Positions 35,148 to 43,545 are shown, numbered from the stretch's first letter. The stretch: DNA of 64,000 bases from Bradyrhizobium sp. LTSP849 (GCF_000938255.1 NZ_JYMR01000011.1:79524-143523), one strand, 5' to 3'. Notes: generated by a model not told the origin, from the sequence alone. A program made the numbers and translations.

Positions 35148-35171
35148 CTGATGAAAGTCAATATTCGTCAG
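35148..35171 (-). promoter_or_regulatory. candidate TetR operator over the efflux operon promoter
   Basis: CTGATGAA (35148-35155), 8-base spacer, TTCGTCAG (35164-35171): 7 of 8 positions are inversely symmetric, and symmetry continues partly outward. Read on the minus strand a -35-like TTGACT (35156-35161) lies inside it, 47 bases upstream of the adaptor start codon, so a bound repressor would block RNA polymerase. Confidence 0.5.
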
Positions 35172-35211
35172 TCATCAGGAATGCGTGATCGTTAAGGGTG
35201 GTAACTGTCCT

Positions 35212-35331
35212 CGTCGCCCTGGCGGAGGCCAGGGCCCATTACCCCTGAAGTCGATTGTTAAAAGAGAACGTCTCCCCGCGTGCCCCAAGAGAAGCCGCGG
35301 GGTATGGGCCCTGGCTTTCGCCAGGGCGACG
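35212..35331. repeat. CGTCGCCCTGGCG...CGCCAGGGCGACG palindromic repeat
   Basis: A 120-bp element whose ends are inverted copies: CGTCGCCCTGGCGGAGGCCA / CAGGGCCCAT on the left and ATGGGCCCTG / GCTTTCGCCAGGGCGACG on the right. It fills most of the space between the efflux operon and the SDR gene; no gene is seen there. Confidence 0.8.
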
Positions 35332-35355
35332 TTCCCAGACTGCGCACTTTGCGCC

Positions 35356-36174
35356 TCAGCCCTGTGCTCGCCTCGAGACGTCTGCCCAAGCCTCCCACGT
35401 GGCGAGCCGCTCGGCATATTGCTTCCGTGCGACGCCGAGAGGCACCTCACCGAGAAAGAGCCGGAGCGGAGGCGACGGCGCGTCGACGACGCTCAGAATG
35501 GCCTCAGCCGTCGCCGCGGGACTGCCGAGCTTGCGCGACACCGTCGCGGCCTTGAGCCGATTGCGAAGCTCTCCATATTCCGGCATCGGCTTGAGGCTGA
35601 CGGAAGAACTTCCACGCCAATCGGTGTCGTAGCCGCCGGGCTCGATCAGCGTGACCTTGATGCCGAAATCTGCGACCTCCGAGGCAAGTGTTTCTCCGAG
35701 ACCCTCCACCGCCCATTTGGAGGCATTGTAGATGCCCGCGGTCGGAAAGGTGATGATGCCTGCGATGCTGGACGTGATCAGGATATGTCCGCGGCCTTGC
35801 TGGCGCAGAAAAGGTAGCGCGGCCTGAACGACCCACAGCGTGCCGAAGAAGTTCGTGTCGAACTGCGCGCGTGCATTCTCCTGGTCGGTTTCTTCGATGG
35901 TCCCGAACACGGCATAGCCGGCGTTGCTGACGACCACATCGAGGCGTCCGAATGTCGCCGCCGCAACGCGTACGGCTTCCCTGGCGTCATCCTCGCTGCG
36001 CACGTCGAGCTCGATCGGCAACAGCGCAGAGCCATAGGTCTCAAGGAGATCCGCGAGCGTTCCCCTGTTTCGGACGCAGGCTGCGACCTTGTCTCCGCGC
36101 GCAAGCGCGGCTTCTATCCAGGCGCGCCCCAGTCCGCGCGAAGCACCCGTAACGAACCAGATCTTTTCGGCCAT
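35356..36174 (-). CDS. short-chain dehydrogenase/reductase (classical SDR)
   Basis: A 272-residue NAD(P)-dependent oxidoreductase. Cofactor motif TGASRGLGRA, NAG motif in VVSNAGYAVFG, catalytic Ser in ITSSIAG and the YxxxK motif in YNASKWAVEGLG are all present. The substrate is not predictable. It is transcribed in the same direction as the downstream-lying neighbours but stands 146 bases away from the hypothetical gene at 36321. Confidence 0.93.
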   Translation of the reverse strand: MAEKIWFVTGASRGLGRAWIEAALARGDKVAACVRNRGTLADLLETYGSALLPIELDVRSEDDAREAVRVAAATFGRLDVVVSNAGYAVFGTIEETDQENARAQFDTNFFGTLWVVQAALPFLRQQGRGHILITSSIAGIITFPTAGIYNASKWAVEGLGETLASEVADFGIKVTLIEPGGYDTDWRGSSSVSLKPMPEYGELRNRLKAATVSRKLGSPAATAEAILSVVDAPSPPLRLFLGEVPLGVARKQYAERLATWEAWADVSRRAQG

Positions 36175-36320
36175 AGTCGATCATCCTCAAAATGGTGGCG
36201 GTGGCCCCGAACGAACGTCGTTTTTGACGACCCTGCTCGGCAGCTCTGACCAGAGTTAGCGGAGGTCTTTGCCTGATCGGTAACTGGCATGGGCCAGACA
36301 ATGCGCCGATCCGGCCAACT

Positions 36321-36710
36321 TCATTGCGCGGCGCCTCGCCTTGCCAGCACGTCTTTTCCCAACGCCGTGGCCTCTGTCTCATCGCGAACGAAGTGGAAAG
36401 GCACGCCGAACGCCTTGCCAAAGCCTTGGGCCGCCAATCTGAGCGGCATTGGCGTTGCCTCCAGGCCTTCGATCACGATCGCCGCGGCGCAGAGCTCTCG
36501 AAGGCGCTGCTTGTTCCGCTTCAGAAACAACGCGCGCGACTTCCTCGCGTCCTGTGAATCGTTCGCATCGTCATCGCCGTCATGCTGCGCGATCAAAACG
36601 AATGTACCGCCTTCCGCAAGAAGCGCTGCGAGCTCGGCTTCTGCGTTCCCTTCGGGACCGTCGGTATCGCGGAGAAAAACCAGCGGAAATTGGCTTCTGT
36701 CGATCGGCAT
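36321..36710 (-). CDS. hypothetical protein, cytosolic, family not recognised
   Basis: A 129-residue acidic protein (MPIDRSQFPLVFLRDTDGPE at the start) with an Asp-rich stretch (QHDGDDDANDSQDARK) and an Ala-rich C-terminal half. No signal peptide or membrane segment. AGGAG stands 6 bases before the ATG at 36710, which supports a real gene; 24 upstream in-frame codons are less likely. I do not recognise the family; the pattern LVFLRDTDGPE ... GTFVLIAQHD resembles an alpha/beta regulator or stress-domain fold, but that is only an impression. Confidence 0.65.
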   Translation of the reverse strand: MPIDRSQFPLVFLRDTDGPEGNAEAELAALLAEGGTFVLIAQHDGDDDANDSQDARKSRALFLKRNKQRLRELCAAAIVIEGLEATPMPLRLAAQGFGKAFGVPFHFVRDETEATALGKDVLARRGAAQ

Positions 36711-36880
36711 GGCAGGCTCCTGCAAAGCGGTGCAGCGCCTCTCGCGTGAAGGCGCTCCCAATGGCCTGATCCTATCGATCACGCACCCGCTGGAGCGCGC
36801 ATCAGATCAGGCCATCAAGTAGCTCCAGACGGCCAAAATGCGGATTTCCAACGTGTGGCCGCATGACGCCGGGCCTGCCT

Positions 36881-37801
36881 TCACGATTTCTGCTTGGTGT
36901 GCCGCTGGGCAACCGCCCCGAAATCGACGACCTCCGCGTTGGGACGGATATCGACACGCGGAGTGTCGTCGGCGGCACGGCCGGGCGGCTTCCGAATCTC
37001 CCGTTCGAGGTCGCCCATCGCAGCTTCGGTGAAATACCGAGCCGGTGTCGTCCCAAGCATCCGTCTAAACATGGCGATAAAAGCGCTTGGGCTTTCATAG
37101 CCAAGGTCGAACGCGATATTCGTAACGGAGCTTCCAGAGGCTAGACGCTGGAGTGCCAATCCAATGTGCAACTGCTGTCGCCACCGCATGAACGACATAC
37201 CCGTCTCGCGTTGAAACAGCCGTGACAGTGTGCGGTTGCTCGCGCCAACGCGCGCGCCCCATTCCTCGATCGTGAAACGTAGCGATGGATCATCGATCAA
37301 TGTCTCGACAAGCCGCCGCAGGCGCCGATCCGTCGGCATCGGCAAATGCAAGGGTTCGAGCGGAGCCGCCTGGAGTTCGTCCAGCAATACGGCGACCAGC
37401 CGCGCTTCTCGCGTATCACCTTCCGGATAGAGCGATGGCCCCGCAATGAACCGCAGCAGCAGCTCGCGAAGCAGTGGCTGGACGAACAAGATCCCGCAGC
37501 CGCCGCGGAGCGAGCTCGCCGTCGCGGGATCGACATAGAGGCTGCCGACAGAAATCGGACCGGCCGAGCGGGCCACGTGGGCGACGCCGCTCGGAATCCA
37601 GATGGCGCAATGGGGTGGCACGGTCCAGATGCCACCGGCGGCTTCGACAGTGATGACGCCGCTGACCACATAGAGCAACTGCGCCTTTCGGTGGCAGTGA
37701 GGCTCGGTTTCACGGATCGATGCAAGCTCGATCGTCAGTCCGACGACGGGGCGCGGCACCTGGTCGGGATCGTCCAGGTCCGGGATGTTCGAAAGGCCCA
37801 T
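36881..37801 (-). CDS. AraC family transcriptional regulator with N-terminal cupin
   Basis: A 306-residue regulator. The N-terminal cupin (residues ~30-90: EPHCHRKAQLLYVVSGVITVEA, then VPPHCAIWIPSGVAH) senses an effector; two AraC helix-turn-helix motifs lie at ~185-265 (FTIEEWGARVGASNRTLSRLF; SVTNIAFDLGYESPSAFIAMF). The C-terminal ~35 residues are an extra, proline-rich tail. The gene follows an MFS transporter by 49 bases on the same strand and may control it. Confidence 0.93.
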   Translation of the reverse strand: MGLSNIPDLDDPDQVPRPVVGLTIELASIRETEPHCHRKAQLLYVVSGVITVEAAGGIWTVPPHCAIWIPSGVAHVARSAGPISVGSLYVDPATASSLRGGCGILFVQPLLRELLLRFIAGPSLYPEGDTREARLVAVLLDELQAAPLEPLHLPMPTDRRLRRLVETLIDDPSLRFTIEEWGARVGASNRTLSRLFQRETGMSFMRWRQQLHIGLALQRLASGSSVTNIAFDLGYESPSAFIAMFRRMLGTTPARYFTEAAMGDLEREIRKPPGRAADDTPRVDIRPNAEVVDFGAVAQRHTKQKS

Positions 37802-37850
37802 TGACCAGCCTCCTGTTCGCTAGCTCGCAAATTGTGAGGTTGGTTGCCCC

Positions 37851-39182
37851 TCACCGCCCCTGTTCGGCGAACTCGTGCTTGCTCTCGTGGCCGCCGATGA
37901 AGACGAGGATGCCGGCGAGCAGAGGCAGCACCGCGAGCACCAAGAGGCCGGTCGAGGTCTGTCCCGTCGCTTCCTTGACCCAGCCGATCAGATACGGCCC
38001 GCCGAAACCGGCGAGGTTGCCGACCGAGTTGATCAGGGCGATAGCGCCGGCCGCAGCCGTGCCCGAGAGCCAGGCGGTCGGCAAGGTCCAGAACACGCCG
38101 AAGCAGCAGAACACGCCGATCGCGGCGACCGTCAGCACCACCATCGTCATGGTGGGATCGGAGAGGTAGCTGGAGGCGGCAAGCGCAATGGCCGTGAGCA
38201 GCAGCGGCGCGCCGACATGCATCACGCGCTCGCGCGTCGCATCCGAATGCCGCGCCCACAGGATCATGGCGATGGTGCCGAACAGATACGGGATCGCGGT
38301 GACGAAGCCGGTCTGGGCGTTGGTGAGACCGAACGCCTTGACGATCTGCGGCAGCCAGAACTGCATGCCATAGAGCGCGCCGACGAAGCCGAAATAGACC
38401 AGGCTCAGCATGATCACCTTGGGTGAGGACAGCGCCTCGCCGAGCGACAAATGCTTCACCGCCTGCTTGGCGGCAATCTCGGAATCGAGTTTGGCCTTGA
38501 GCCAGACCTTCTGCTCGGCCGACAACCAGTCCGCCTTCTCCGGCCTGTCGGTCAGGTAGAACCAGGTGACGATGCCGAGCAGCACCGAGGGGATGCCCTC
38601 GATGATGAACAGCCATTGCCAGCCCTTCAGCCCCATCGCGCCGTCGAGCCCGAGCAACAGGCCCGAGATCGGCGCGCCGATCACGGTCGAGACCGGGACC
38701 GCGATGGCGAAGGCGGCGAGGAATCGGCCGCGATATTCGGCCGGGTACCAATAGGTGAGATAGAGGATGATGCCCGGGAAGAAGCCGGCCTCGGCGACGC
38801 CGAGCAGGAAGCGCAGCACGTAGAAGCTGGTGACGCCGCTCGTCAGCGCCATCAACGCCGAGATGATGCCCCAGGTCACCATGATGCGGGCGATCCAGCG
38901 GCTCGCGCCGAACTTTTCCAGCGCGAGGTTGCTCGGCACCTCGAAGATGAAATAGCCGATGAAGAAGATGCCGGCGCCCCAGGAGAAGATCAGCGGCGTG
39001 AACTTCAGCTCGGCATTCATGGTCAGCGCAGCGAAGCCGAGATTGACGCGGTCGAGATAGGAGAAGAAGTAAGCCAGCACCAGGAACGGAATCAGGCGCC
39101 AGGAGATGGCACGGATGGTCGAGGTCTCGATTTCACTCTTGGCTGCGCCGGCAGAACCGGCATAGGTCGTGGTCTGGCTCAT
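37851..39182 (-). CDS. MFS transporter, anion:cation symporter (ACS) family
   Basis: A 443-residue transporter with 12 expected membrane helices. The signatures are RVNLGFAALTMNAEL at the end of TM1, WGIISALMAL, RFLLGVAEAGFFPGIILYLTYWYPAEYRGR (the ACS-family loop after TM4) and GWQWLFIIEG. Members import organic acids such as phthalate, tartrate or hexuronates with protons. Neighbouring AraC regulator suggests substrate-induced expression; the substrate is unknown. Confidence 0.92.
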   Translation of the reverse strand: MSQTTTYAGSAGAAKSEIETSTIRAISWRLIPFLVLAYFFSYLDRVNLGFAALTMNAELKFTPLIFSWGAGIFFIGYFIFEVPSNLALEKFGASRWIARIMVTWGIISALMALTSGVTSFYVLRFLLGVAEAGFFPGIILYLTYWYPAEYRGRFLAAFAIAVPVSTVIGAPISGLLLGLDGAMGLKGWQWLFIIEGIPSVLLGIVTWFYLTDRPEKADWLSAEQKVWLKAKLDSEIAAKQAVKHLSLGEALSSPKVIMLSLVYFGFVGALYGMQFWLPQIVKAFGLTNAQTGFVTAIPYLFGTIAMILWARHSDATRERVMHVGAPLLLTAIALAASSYLSDPTMTMVVLTVAAIGVFCCFGVFWTLPTAWLSGTAAAGAIALINSVGNLAGFGGPYLIGWVKEATGQTSTGLLVLAVLPLLAGILVFIGGHESKHEFAEQGR

Positions 39183-39262
39183 GGCTTCCCCCCGGGGTTG
39201 TTGCTTTTATGGGCTAAAATGCGGTTTTCAGCATCGCGGGCGAAGAGTCAATGGAGCAAGCA

Positions 39263-39691
39263 ATGCACGGGACGCAACCGGTCAAACCCATTGCGCCGCG
39301 ACAGAGATCGCTGATCCGCGCCGCCCTGGCGCTGGTCGTGATCGCCTGCGGACTGTCCCTGCGCTGGTACGGTTTTCCCCTCGGGCTGCCTGCGTTCGTC
39401 GTGAAGTATGGCGGCTCGCTGTTGTGGGCGACCATGGTGTTCCTGCTGGTCGGGGTTTTGCTGCCGCGGCTGACGCGGACGCAGATCGCGATCATCGCGA
39501 TGGTGATCGCGGTCGTGGTCGAATTCTCTCGACTGGTGCATGCACCCTGGCTCGATGCGTTCCGGCTGACCACCGCAGGCGCGCTGCTGTTGGGGCGAAT
39601 TTTTTCGCTGTGGAATTTGGTCGCCTACGCGATCGGGATTTTATTCGGCGTGTGGATCGACCGGCTCGTCGAGATGCGTAGGGTGGGTTAG
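39263..39691 (+). CDS. DUF2809 membrane protein
   Basis: About 142 residues with four membrane segments (LVVIACGLSLRWYGFPLG, LLWATMVFLLVGVLL, IAIIAMVIAVVVEFSRL, LWNLVAYAIGILFGVWI). DUF2809 pattern includes VEFSRLVHAPWLDAFR. The function is unknown. ATG 39263 is preferred to 39251 because GGAG lies 6 bases before it. The last codons and stop are supplied by the palindromic repeat starting at 39678, so the original C-terminus may have been replaced. Confidence 0.83.
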   Translation: MHGTQPVKPIAPRQRSLIRAALALVVIACGLSLRWYGFPLGLPAFVVKYGGSLLWATMVFLLVGVLLPRLTRTQIAIIAMVIAVVVEFSRLVHAPWLDAFRLTTAGALLLGRIFSLWNLVAYAIGILFGVWIDRLVEMRRVG

Positions 39692-39770
39692 CGAAGCGTA
39701 ACCCATCTCTTTCGCCCCCCGCGGAGACGGACAATGGTGGGTTACGCCTTCGGCTACTAACCCACCCTAC
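39678..39770. repeat. GTAGGGTGGGTTAGCG palindromic repeat
   Basis: GTAGGGTGGGTTAGCGAAGC at the left and GGGTTACGCCTTCGGCTACT / AACCCACCCTAC at the right. It begins inside the DUF2809 gene and provides its stop codon. A related element with the same ends is at 47660-47749. Confidence 0.83.
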
Positions 39771-39778
39771 GGTCTCGC

Positions 39779-40939
39779 TCATTCCGCCAATTGAAACCGC
39801 TCGAAGCGATCGAGCTCGTCCTCGATCTTCTGCTTGAGCTCCTTGCGACCCGCCGTCTTCTTGCCGGTGCCGAGCCAGGTCCATTTCTGCATCAAGAGCT
39901 TCTTGGCCTGCCGGTCGGTCTTGAGATCGAGCGCGGCGACGATCTCGTCGCCGACCAGCACGGGGAGCGCGAAATAGCCGAGCTTGCGCTTGGCCTTCGG
40001 CACGTAAGCCTCGAACAGATGGTTGTAGCCGAAGATGAGATTGGTGCGCTTGCGCTGGATGATCAGAGGGTCGAACGGCGAGAGGATATGGACGAGATCC
40101 GGCGAGACTTCGCCCGGCAACAGCGCGGCCGGCTGCGCCCAATGCTCCTGCTTGCCGGCACCGTCGAGGGCGACCGGGACGAGTTCGCCGCGGCGAACGC
40201 GCGAGGCGATCAGGGCTGCGACCGCCTTCTTGCTTGGCGCATCGAGATGGCAGATCGAATCCAGGCTGACGATGCCCTGTGAGCGCAGCGCGCGGTCGAG
40301 CAGATAGGCCGTGATCTCCTTCACTGATGCCGGCTTCGGTAACTGTTCCCAGCCGAAATGCCGCGTCATCAGCTCATAGGTCTTGAGCATGCCCTGGCGT
40401 TCGCTGACGGTCGCGACACCGGTATAGAAGGCGAGCTGCAACGCGCGCTTCGAGGGTTTTCGGCTCTGCCAGAGATGCTCCTTCTCGGTGAGCACGTCGT
40501 CCTCGATGTCGCGGATCGTCAGCGGACCGGCGCGAAGCAGCCGCATCACCTTGCGCGTGTCGGCCGGCTTTACCGACGCATACCATCTGTGTCCCTCGCG
40601 GCGGTGCTCGCGCATCGCTGGCAGGAAGAAGCGAAAGTCGCTCGACGGCACGTAGGACAGTGCATGGGTCCAGTATTCGAACACGCTCCTGTCGACGCTC
40701 TGGGCCTGACGCAGGTCGGTACGGCGATAGGACGGGATGCGGCTGAACAGGATGTGATGATGGCAGCGCTCGATCACGTTGATGGTGTCGATCTGCACAT
40801 AGCCGAGATGGGCGATCGCCTCCGCCACGGCTGCCGCGCCCTCGCCGAACGGCGCGCGCGTGTCCAGGCGCTGGGCACGCAGCCAGACCTGCCGGGCCTG
40901 TGTGGTCGAGAGTGGAAGGGGTTTTGGCGCGCGGGACAT
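39779..40939 (-). CDS. alkX: winged-helix DNA glycosylase of the AlkZ/AlkX (YcaQ) family
   Basis: A 386-residue protein of the HTH_42 family. The catalytic Q-x-D motif is at residues 49-51 (GYVQIDTINVIERCHHHIL), as in YcaQ/AlkX, which unhooks interstrand crosslinks and removes alkylated bases; AlkZ proteins have Q-x-Q here. Further family motifs: FEYWTHALSYVP and HILSPFDPLIIQRKR. Start 40939 is the first ATG; a TTG upstream is less likely. No partner gene adjacent. Naming rests on the motif and family only. Confidence 0.82.
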   Translation of the reverse strand: MSRAPKPLPLSTTQARQVWLRAQRLDTRAPFGEGAAAVAEAIAHLGYVQIDTINVIERCHHHILFSRIPSYRRTDLRQAQSVDRSVFEYWTHALSYVPSSDFRFFLPAMREHRREGHRWYASVKPADTRKVMRLLRAGPLTIRDIEDDVLTEKEHLWQSRKPSKRALQLAFYTGVATVSERQGMLKTYELMTRHFGWEQLPKPASVKEITAYLLDRALRSQGIVSLDSICHLDAPSKKAVAALIASRVRRGELVPVALDGAGKQEHWAQPAALLPGEVSPDLVHILSPFDPLIIQRKRTNLIFGYNHLFEAYVPKAKRKLGYFALPVLVGDEIVAALDLKTDRQAKKLLMQKWTWLGTGKKTAGRKELKQKIEDELDRFERFQLAE

Positions 40940-41003
40940 TGCGAGGAGCAATGTAGCGGGATTCGCGCCAAGAAAAAGAACGGGGTGGAGACACGCGCCA
41001 AAG

Positions 41004-41037
41004 AAAAAGCCGCGCTGCCATCTGCTGACAGCGCGGC
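41004..41037 (-). terminator. rho-independent terminator of the Met-rich gene
   Basis: GCCGCGCTG (41009-41017) pairs perfectly with CAGCGCGGC (41029-41037); on the minus strand a TTTTTCTTT tract follows. It lies 20 bases after the stop of the methionine-rich protein gene. Confidence 0.8.
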
Positions 41038-41056
41038 CGGATGATACGGCCGAGGC

Positions 41057-41311
41057 CTATTTCATCATCATGGCCTTCTGCGCCTTCATGTAGTGCATGC
41101 AGCCGCTCTTCATCTTGCCCATGCTCATGTCGGCGTTGGCCATGGCCATTTCCTTGTTCGCGGCCGTCTTGCCGGCCGTGTCGGCAGGGCCGGTCATCGT
41201 GGCCGTCGATTTCATCAGATTATCGCTGGTGCACGCCATCATGGCGGCGGATGCGGGTGAAACAGAAAAAGCGAACGCGACAAAGGCTGCGGCGGTGAGC
41301 AAGGTCTTCAT
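41057..41311 (-). CDS. small methionine-rich exported protein
   Basis: An 84-residue protein with a clear signal peptide (MKTLLTAAAFVAFAFSVSPASA). The mature part of about 60 residues has 14 or so methionines and two cysteines, with the densest region near the end (MAMANADMSMGKMKSGCMHYM, then KAQKAMMMK; first 20 residues quoted as pattern only). GGAGGAG stands upstream of ATG 41311 and a terminator follows. Methionine-rich periplasmic segments commonly bind copper(I) or silver, or act as methionine-sulfoxide scavengers; neither is shown here. No recognised family. Confidence 0.8.
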   Translation of the reverse strand: MKTLLTAAAFVAFAFSVSPASAAMMACTSDNLMKSTATMTGPADTAGKTAANKEMAMANADMSMGKMKSGCMHYMKAQKAMMMK

Positions 41312-41431
41312 CGAAAAGTCTCCTCCGTAAAACGAAACCGGCGTCATGCCGGCCTTCGCAATTACGTATTCTCTGCCGACAATGTTTCGCGGAGAAGAAA
41401 ATTTTCTTGCTGCGATGCGAAGCGAGACGCC

Positions 41432-41677
41432 TCAGCGGCCGTCCTTCGGCGCTTTGGACCGGTTACTGAGGCTGCCGGTCGCGATGTCCGGCTCGCAGGA
41501 GGCCTTGCCGCGCCCCTCGGACTGGCAGCGATAGACGCTGCCGGTGAGGCGGTCGACCAGCCACATGTTCTCGTCGGTCGGACCATCGAGGCCGACATAG
41601 CGGGAGGTCAACCCCGTGATCAGCGTCGAGAGCAGGATCGCCACCGCAATCATCGCCGCGCCAATATAGATGGGCAT
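41432..41677 (-). CDS. small hypothetical membrane-anchored protein
   Basis: About 81 residues: one N-terminal membrane segment (IYIGAAMIAVAILLSTLITGL) and a hydrophilic tail with two cysteines (SVYRCQSEGRGKASCEPD). The start at 41677 is chosen because it places the hydrophobic segment at the N-terminus; no strong ribosome-binding site is visible, and the frame is open for 53 more codons. Likely a real small protein but with lower certainty. The 251 bases between it and the caspase-like gene hold only a terminator. Confidence 0.6.
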   Translation of the reverse strand: MPIYIGAAMIAVAILLSTLITGLTSRYVGLDGPTDENMWLVDRLTGSVYRCQSEGRGKASCEPDIATGSLSNRSKAPKDGR

Positions 41678-41881
41678 GGAGCTCAGGAACACGGTCCGAT
41701 CCGGCGGGCCATTGCGATAAAACTGATAGTCACTTGGCCTCGGTGGATGGAACTCGGCTCCCCTCGTCTGCGGTGTCGGATGACGGATTTTTGCTAGGCG
41801 CGCATCTGGCCGATTTCTTGTTCGCAGGCAGGCCATGCGACGACCGCTTTGCGACGATCAATGTACATCGGTTTCCAACGC

Positions 41882-41907
41882 AAAAGCGGCCCGGTCTTGG
41901 GCCGCTT
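41882..41907 (-). terminator. rho-independent terminator of the caspase-like gene
   Basis: AAGCGGCCC (41884-41892), 6-base loop, GGGCCGCTT (41899-41907); read on the minus strand it is followed by TTG after a short T-run. It lies 21 bases after the stop codon. Confidence 0.75.
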
Positions 41908-41928
41908 CGCGCAGCGTGGCTCGTCAAA

Positions 41929-43320
41929 TCAGCGGTGGAAAAGCCCACCGAGCACGTGACCGAAGAGAGCGCCGGCGCCGCCCGCGCCGCCACCGCCACC
42001 ACCATGAGCGCGACGGCTGCCACCGCCGGAGTAGCGGCGATGCGCGGGCTCGTCATCGGAATCGTCGGACGAGGCGAGTCGGGTGGAGACGATTTCGGAC
42101 TGCATCGCCTTGTGCTGGAGCTTATTGAGATAGCCGGTGGTGGGATAGCCGCGCGCAGCCTGCCAGCGCTTGATCACGGAACGGGTCTCGTCGTCGAACT
42201 TGCCGGTGGTCTTGATGTCGAAGCCCAGACCGGTGAGGCGGCGCTGCACGTCGCGGCGCAGGTTCTTGTCCAGCCCAAGCTGGTCTTCGGAGATCTGGTC
42301 GGCTGTTTCCGTGAAGGTCGAGGGATCAACGCCGCCGGTCAGGTTGCGCGTCGTGGTCGAAGGGCCATCCTGGATCGCGGCGATGCGGGCGAGTGCCAGC
42401 GACTTGAAGGTGCCGTTCGGATAGTTGGTGAGGTAGGCATTGAGCTCCTCGACCTTGTTGGTGTCCTTGATCGAGCGCCAGAACTCGAGCTCGACCTCGC
42501 CGGCCTGGGCGACCGACGCCGGAGCGGCGTCGGCGGTAGCAGCCGGCGTCGCGGTCGGATTGAGATAGACCGTGCCGGTCAGATTGGTGTGGCCCCAGGG
42601 CAGCTGCGCCTTGTTGGTCTCGTCGTTGACTTGAGCGCGGACCTTGGTCATCGCCTGCTGGATCTCAACGCCGGGGGAAGCGATGTTGGCAATCAGCGCG
42701 CGGGTGAAGGGGCTGTTGGTGCCGGCTTCGCCATCGAGCGCGGTCTGGCCGGGACCAGTCGCGAAAGCGATCAGCGTGCCTTCGCCGGACTTCATCTCGG
42801 CAAGGCCGCTGTCGACGCTGACGGAACGCGTCGCCTTGGCGGAGCGGATCTTTGCGGCGAAGGGATTGTCGCGGCAGGCATCGAGGAACACCAGCTTCAC
42901 CTTGGCGTCGGCCATGGTCTGCTCCAGCGTCAGATCGACGTTGATCGCAGCACCTAGCTTGACGTCCATCTCGGATTTGAGGTCGGCATCGATCGGCAGC
43001 AGATAGTTGGTGCCGTTCACCGCGATGCCATGACCGGCATAGAAGAACAGCGCCACGTCGGCGCCTTCGCTCTTCTTGCCGAATTCGAGCAGCTTCGTCG
43101 TCATGGCGTCGCGGGTGAGGTTTGAGCCCTCGACCACTTCGAAGCCAACATTGCGCAGCACCCGCGCCATCGACCTGGCGTCGATCGCCGGGTTCGGAAG
43201 CTGCGGAACGTTCTTGTAGGCTGAATTGCCGACCACGAAGGCGACGCGCTTGTCTGCGAGCGCCGCGTTGCTAGTGAAGATGAAGGCTGCGAGGGACATT
43301 GCCGCGATCAGGAAACGCAT
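41929..43320 (-). CDS. exported caspase-like (metacaspase p20) protein with peptidoglycan-binding domain
   Basis: A 463-residue secreted or periplasmic protein: signal peptide (residues 1-22, ending ALA), caspase-like peptidase domain with catalytic His97 (FYAGHGIAV) and Cys149 (LDACRDNPF), a linker, a PG_binding_1 domain at about 350-410 (LDKNLRRDVQRRLTGLGFD, TGKFDDETRSVIKRWQ) and a Gly/Ser/His-rich tail. Caspase-type cleavage after basic or acidic residues in the envelope is plausible, but no target is known. The ATG at 43320 has GGGGAGAAAG upstream. It diverges from an OmpA-like gene; a near-consensus CRP-like site lies 65 bases upstream. Confidence 0.92.
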   Translation of the reverse strand: MRFLIAAMSLAAFIFTSNAALADKRVAFVVGNSAYKNVPQLPNPAIDARSMARVLRNVGFEVVEGSNLTRDAMTTKLLEFGKKSEGADVALFFYAGHGIAVNGTNYLLPIDADLKSEMDVKLGAAINVDLTLEQTMADAKVKLVFLDACRDNPFAAKIRSAKATRSVSVDSGLAEMKSGEGTLIAFATGPGQTALDGEAGTNSPFTRALIANIASPGVEIQQAMTKVRAQVNDETNKAQLPWGHTNLTGTVYLNPTATPAATADAAPASVAQAGEVELEFWRSIKDTNKVEELNAYLTNYPNGTFKSLALARIAAIQDGPSTTTRNLTGGVDPSTFTETADQISEDQLGLDKNLRRDVQRRLTGLGFDIKTTGKFDDETRSVIKRWQAARGYPTTGYLNKLQHKAMQSEIVSTRLASSDDSDDEPAHRRYSGGGSRRAHGGGGGGAGGAGALFGHVLGGLFHR

Positions 43321-43384
43321 GGTCTTTCTCCCCAGATCCAGAACCACCGACGGCCTGACTGTGATCTCTTCCACGGAGCCTGAA

Positions 43385-43400
43385 TGTGATCTAGATCACG
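43385..43400. promoter_or_regulatory. CRP-like site upstream of the caspase-like gene
   Basis: TGTGATCTAGATCACG: its inner 14 bases GTGATCTAGATCAC are a perfect palindrome, and it matches the consensus TGTGA-N6-TCACA except for the last base. The centre is about 72 bases upstream of the caspase-like start codon and 240 from the OmpA start. The TGTGA halves fit CRP rather than FNR/FixK (TTGAT). Confidence 0.6.
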
Positions 43401-43545
43401 CAAGGGTCGATGCAGCTCGAACCACGCCGAACAGGGCGCGACGACTGCTGTTCGCTTGTGCGCGATCTCTTCCCTTGGATGCGAAGCGCCGCCCGAAACA
43501 CCGCGAAAATGCGCTAGGATGGGCCCGGAAACGCACAATTTCCAA

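Noticed and set aside
41730..41928. Open frames in the gap between the small membrane protein and the caspase-like gene
   Set aside because: They overlap the caspase-like gene out of frame or lack start signals and family patterns; only a terminator is supported there.
43386..43399. GTGATCTAGATCAC as an FNR/FixK box
   Set aside because: FNR/FixK boxes need TTGAT-N4-ATCAA; the outer bases here are GTGA/TCAC, closer to CRP.
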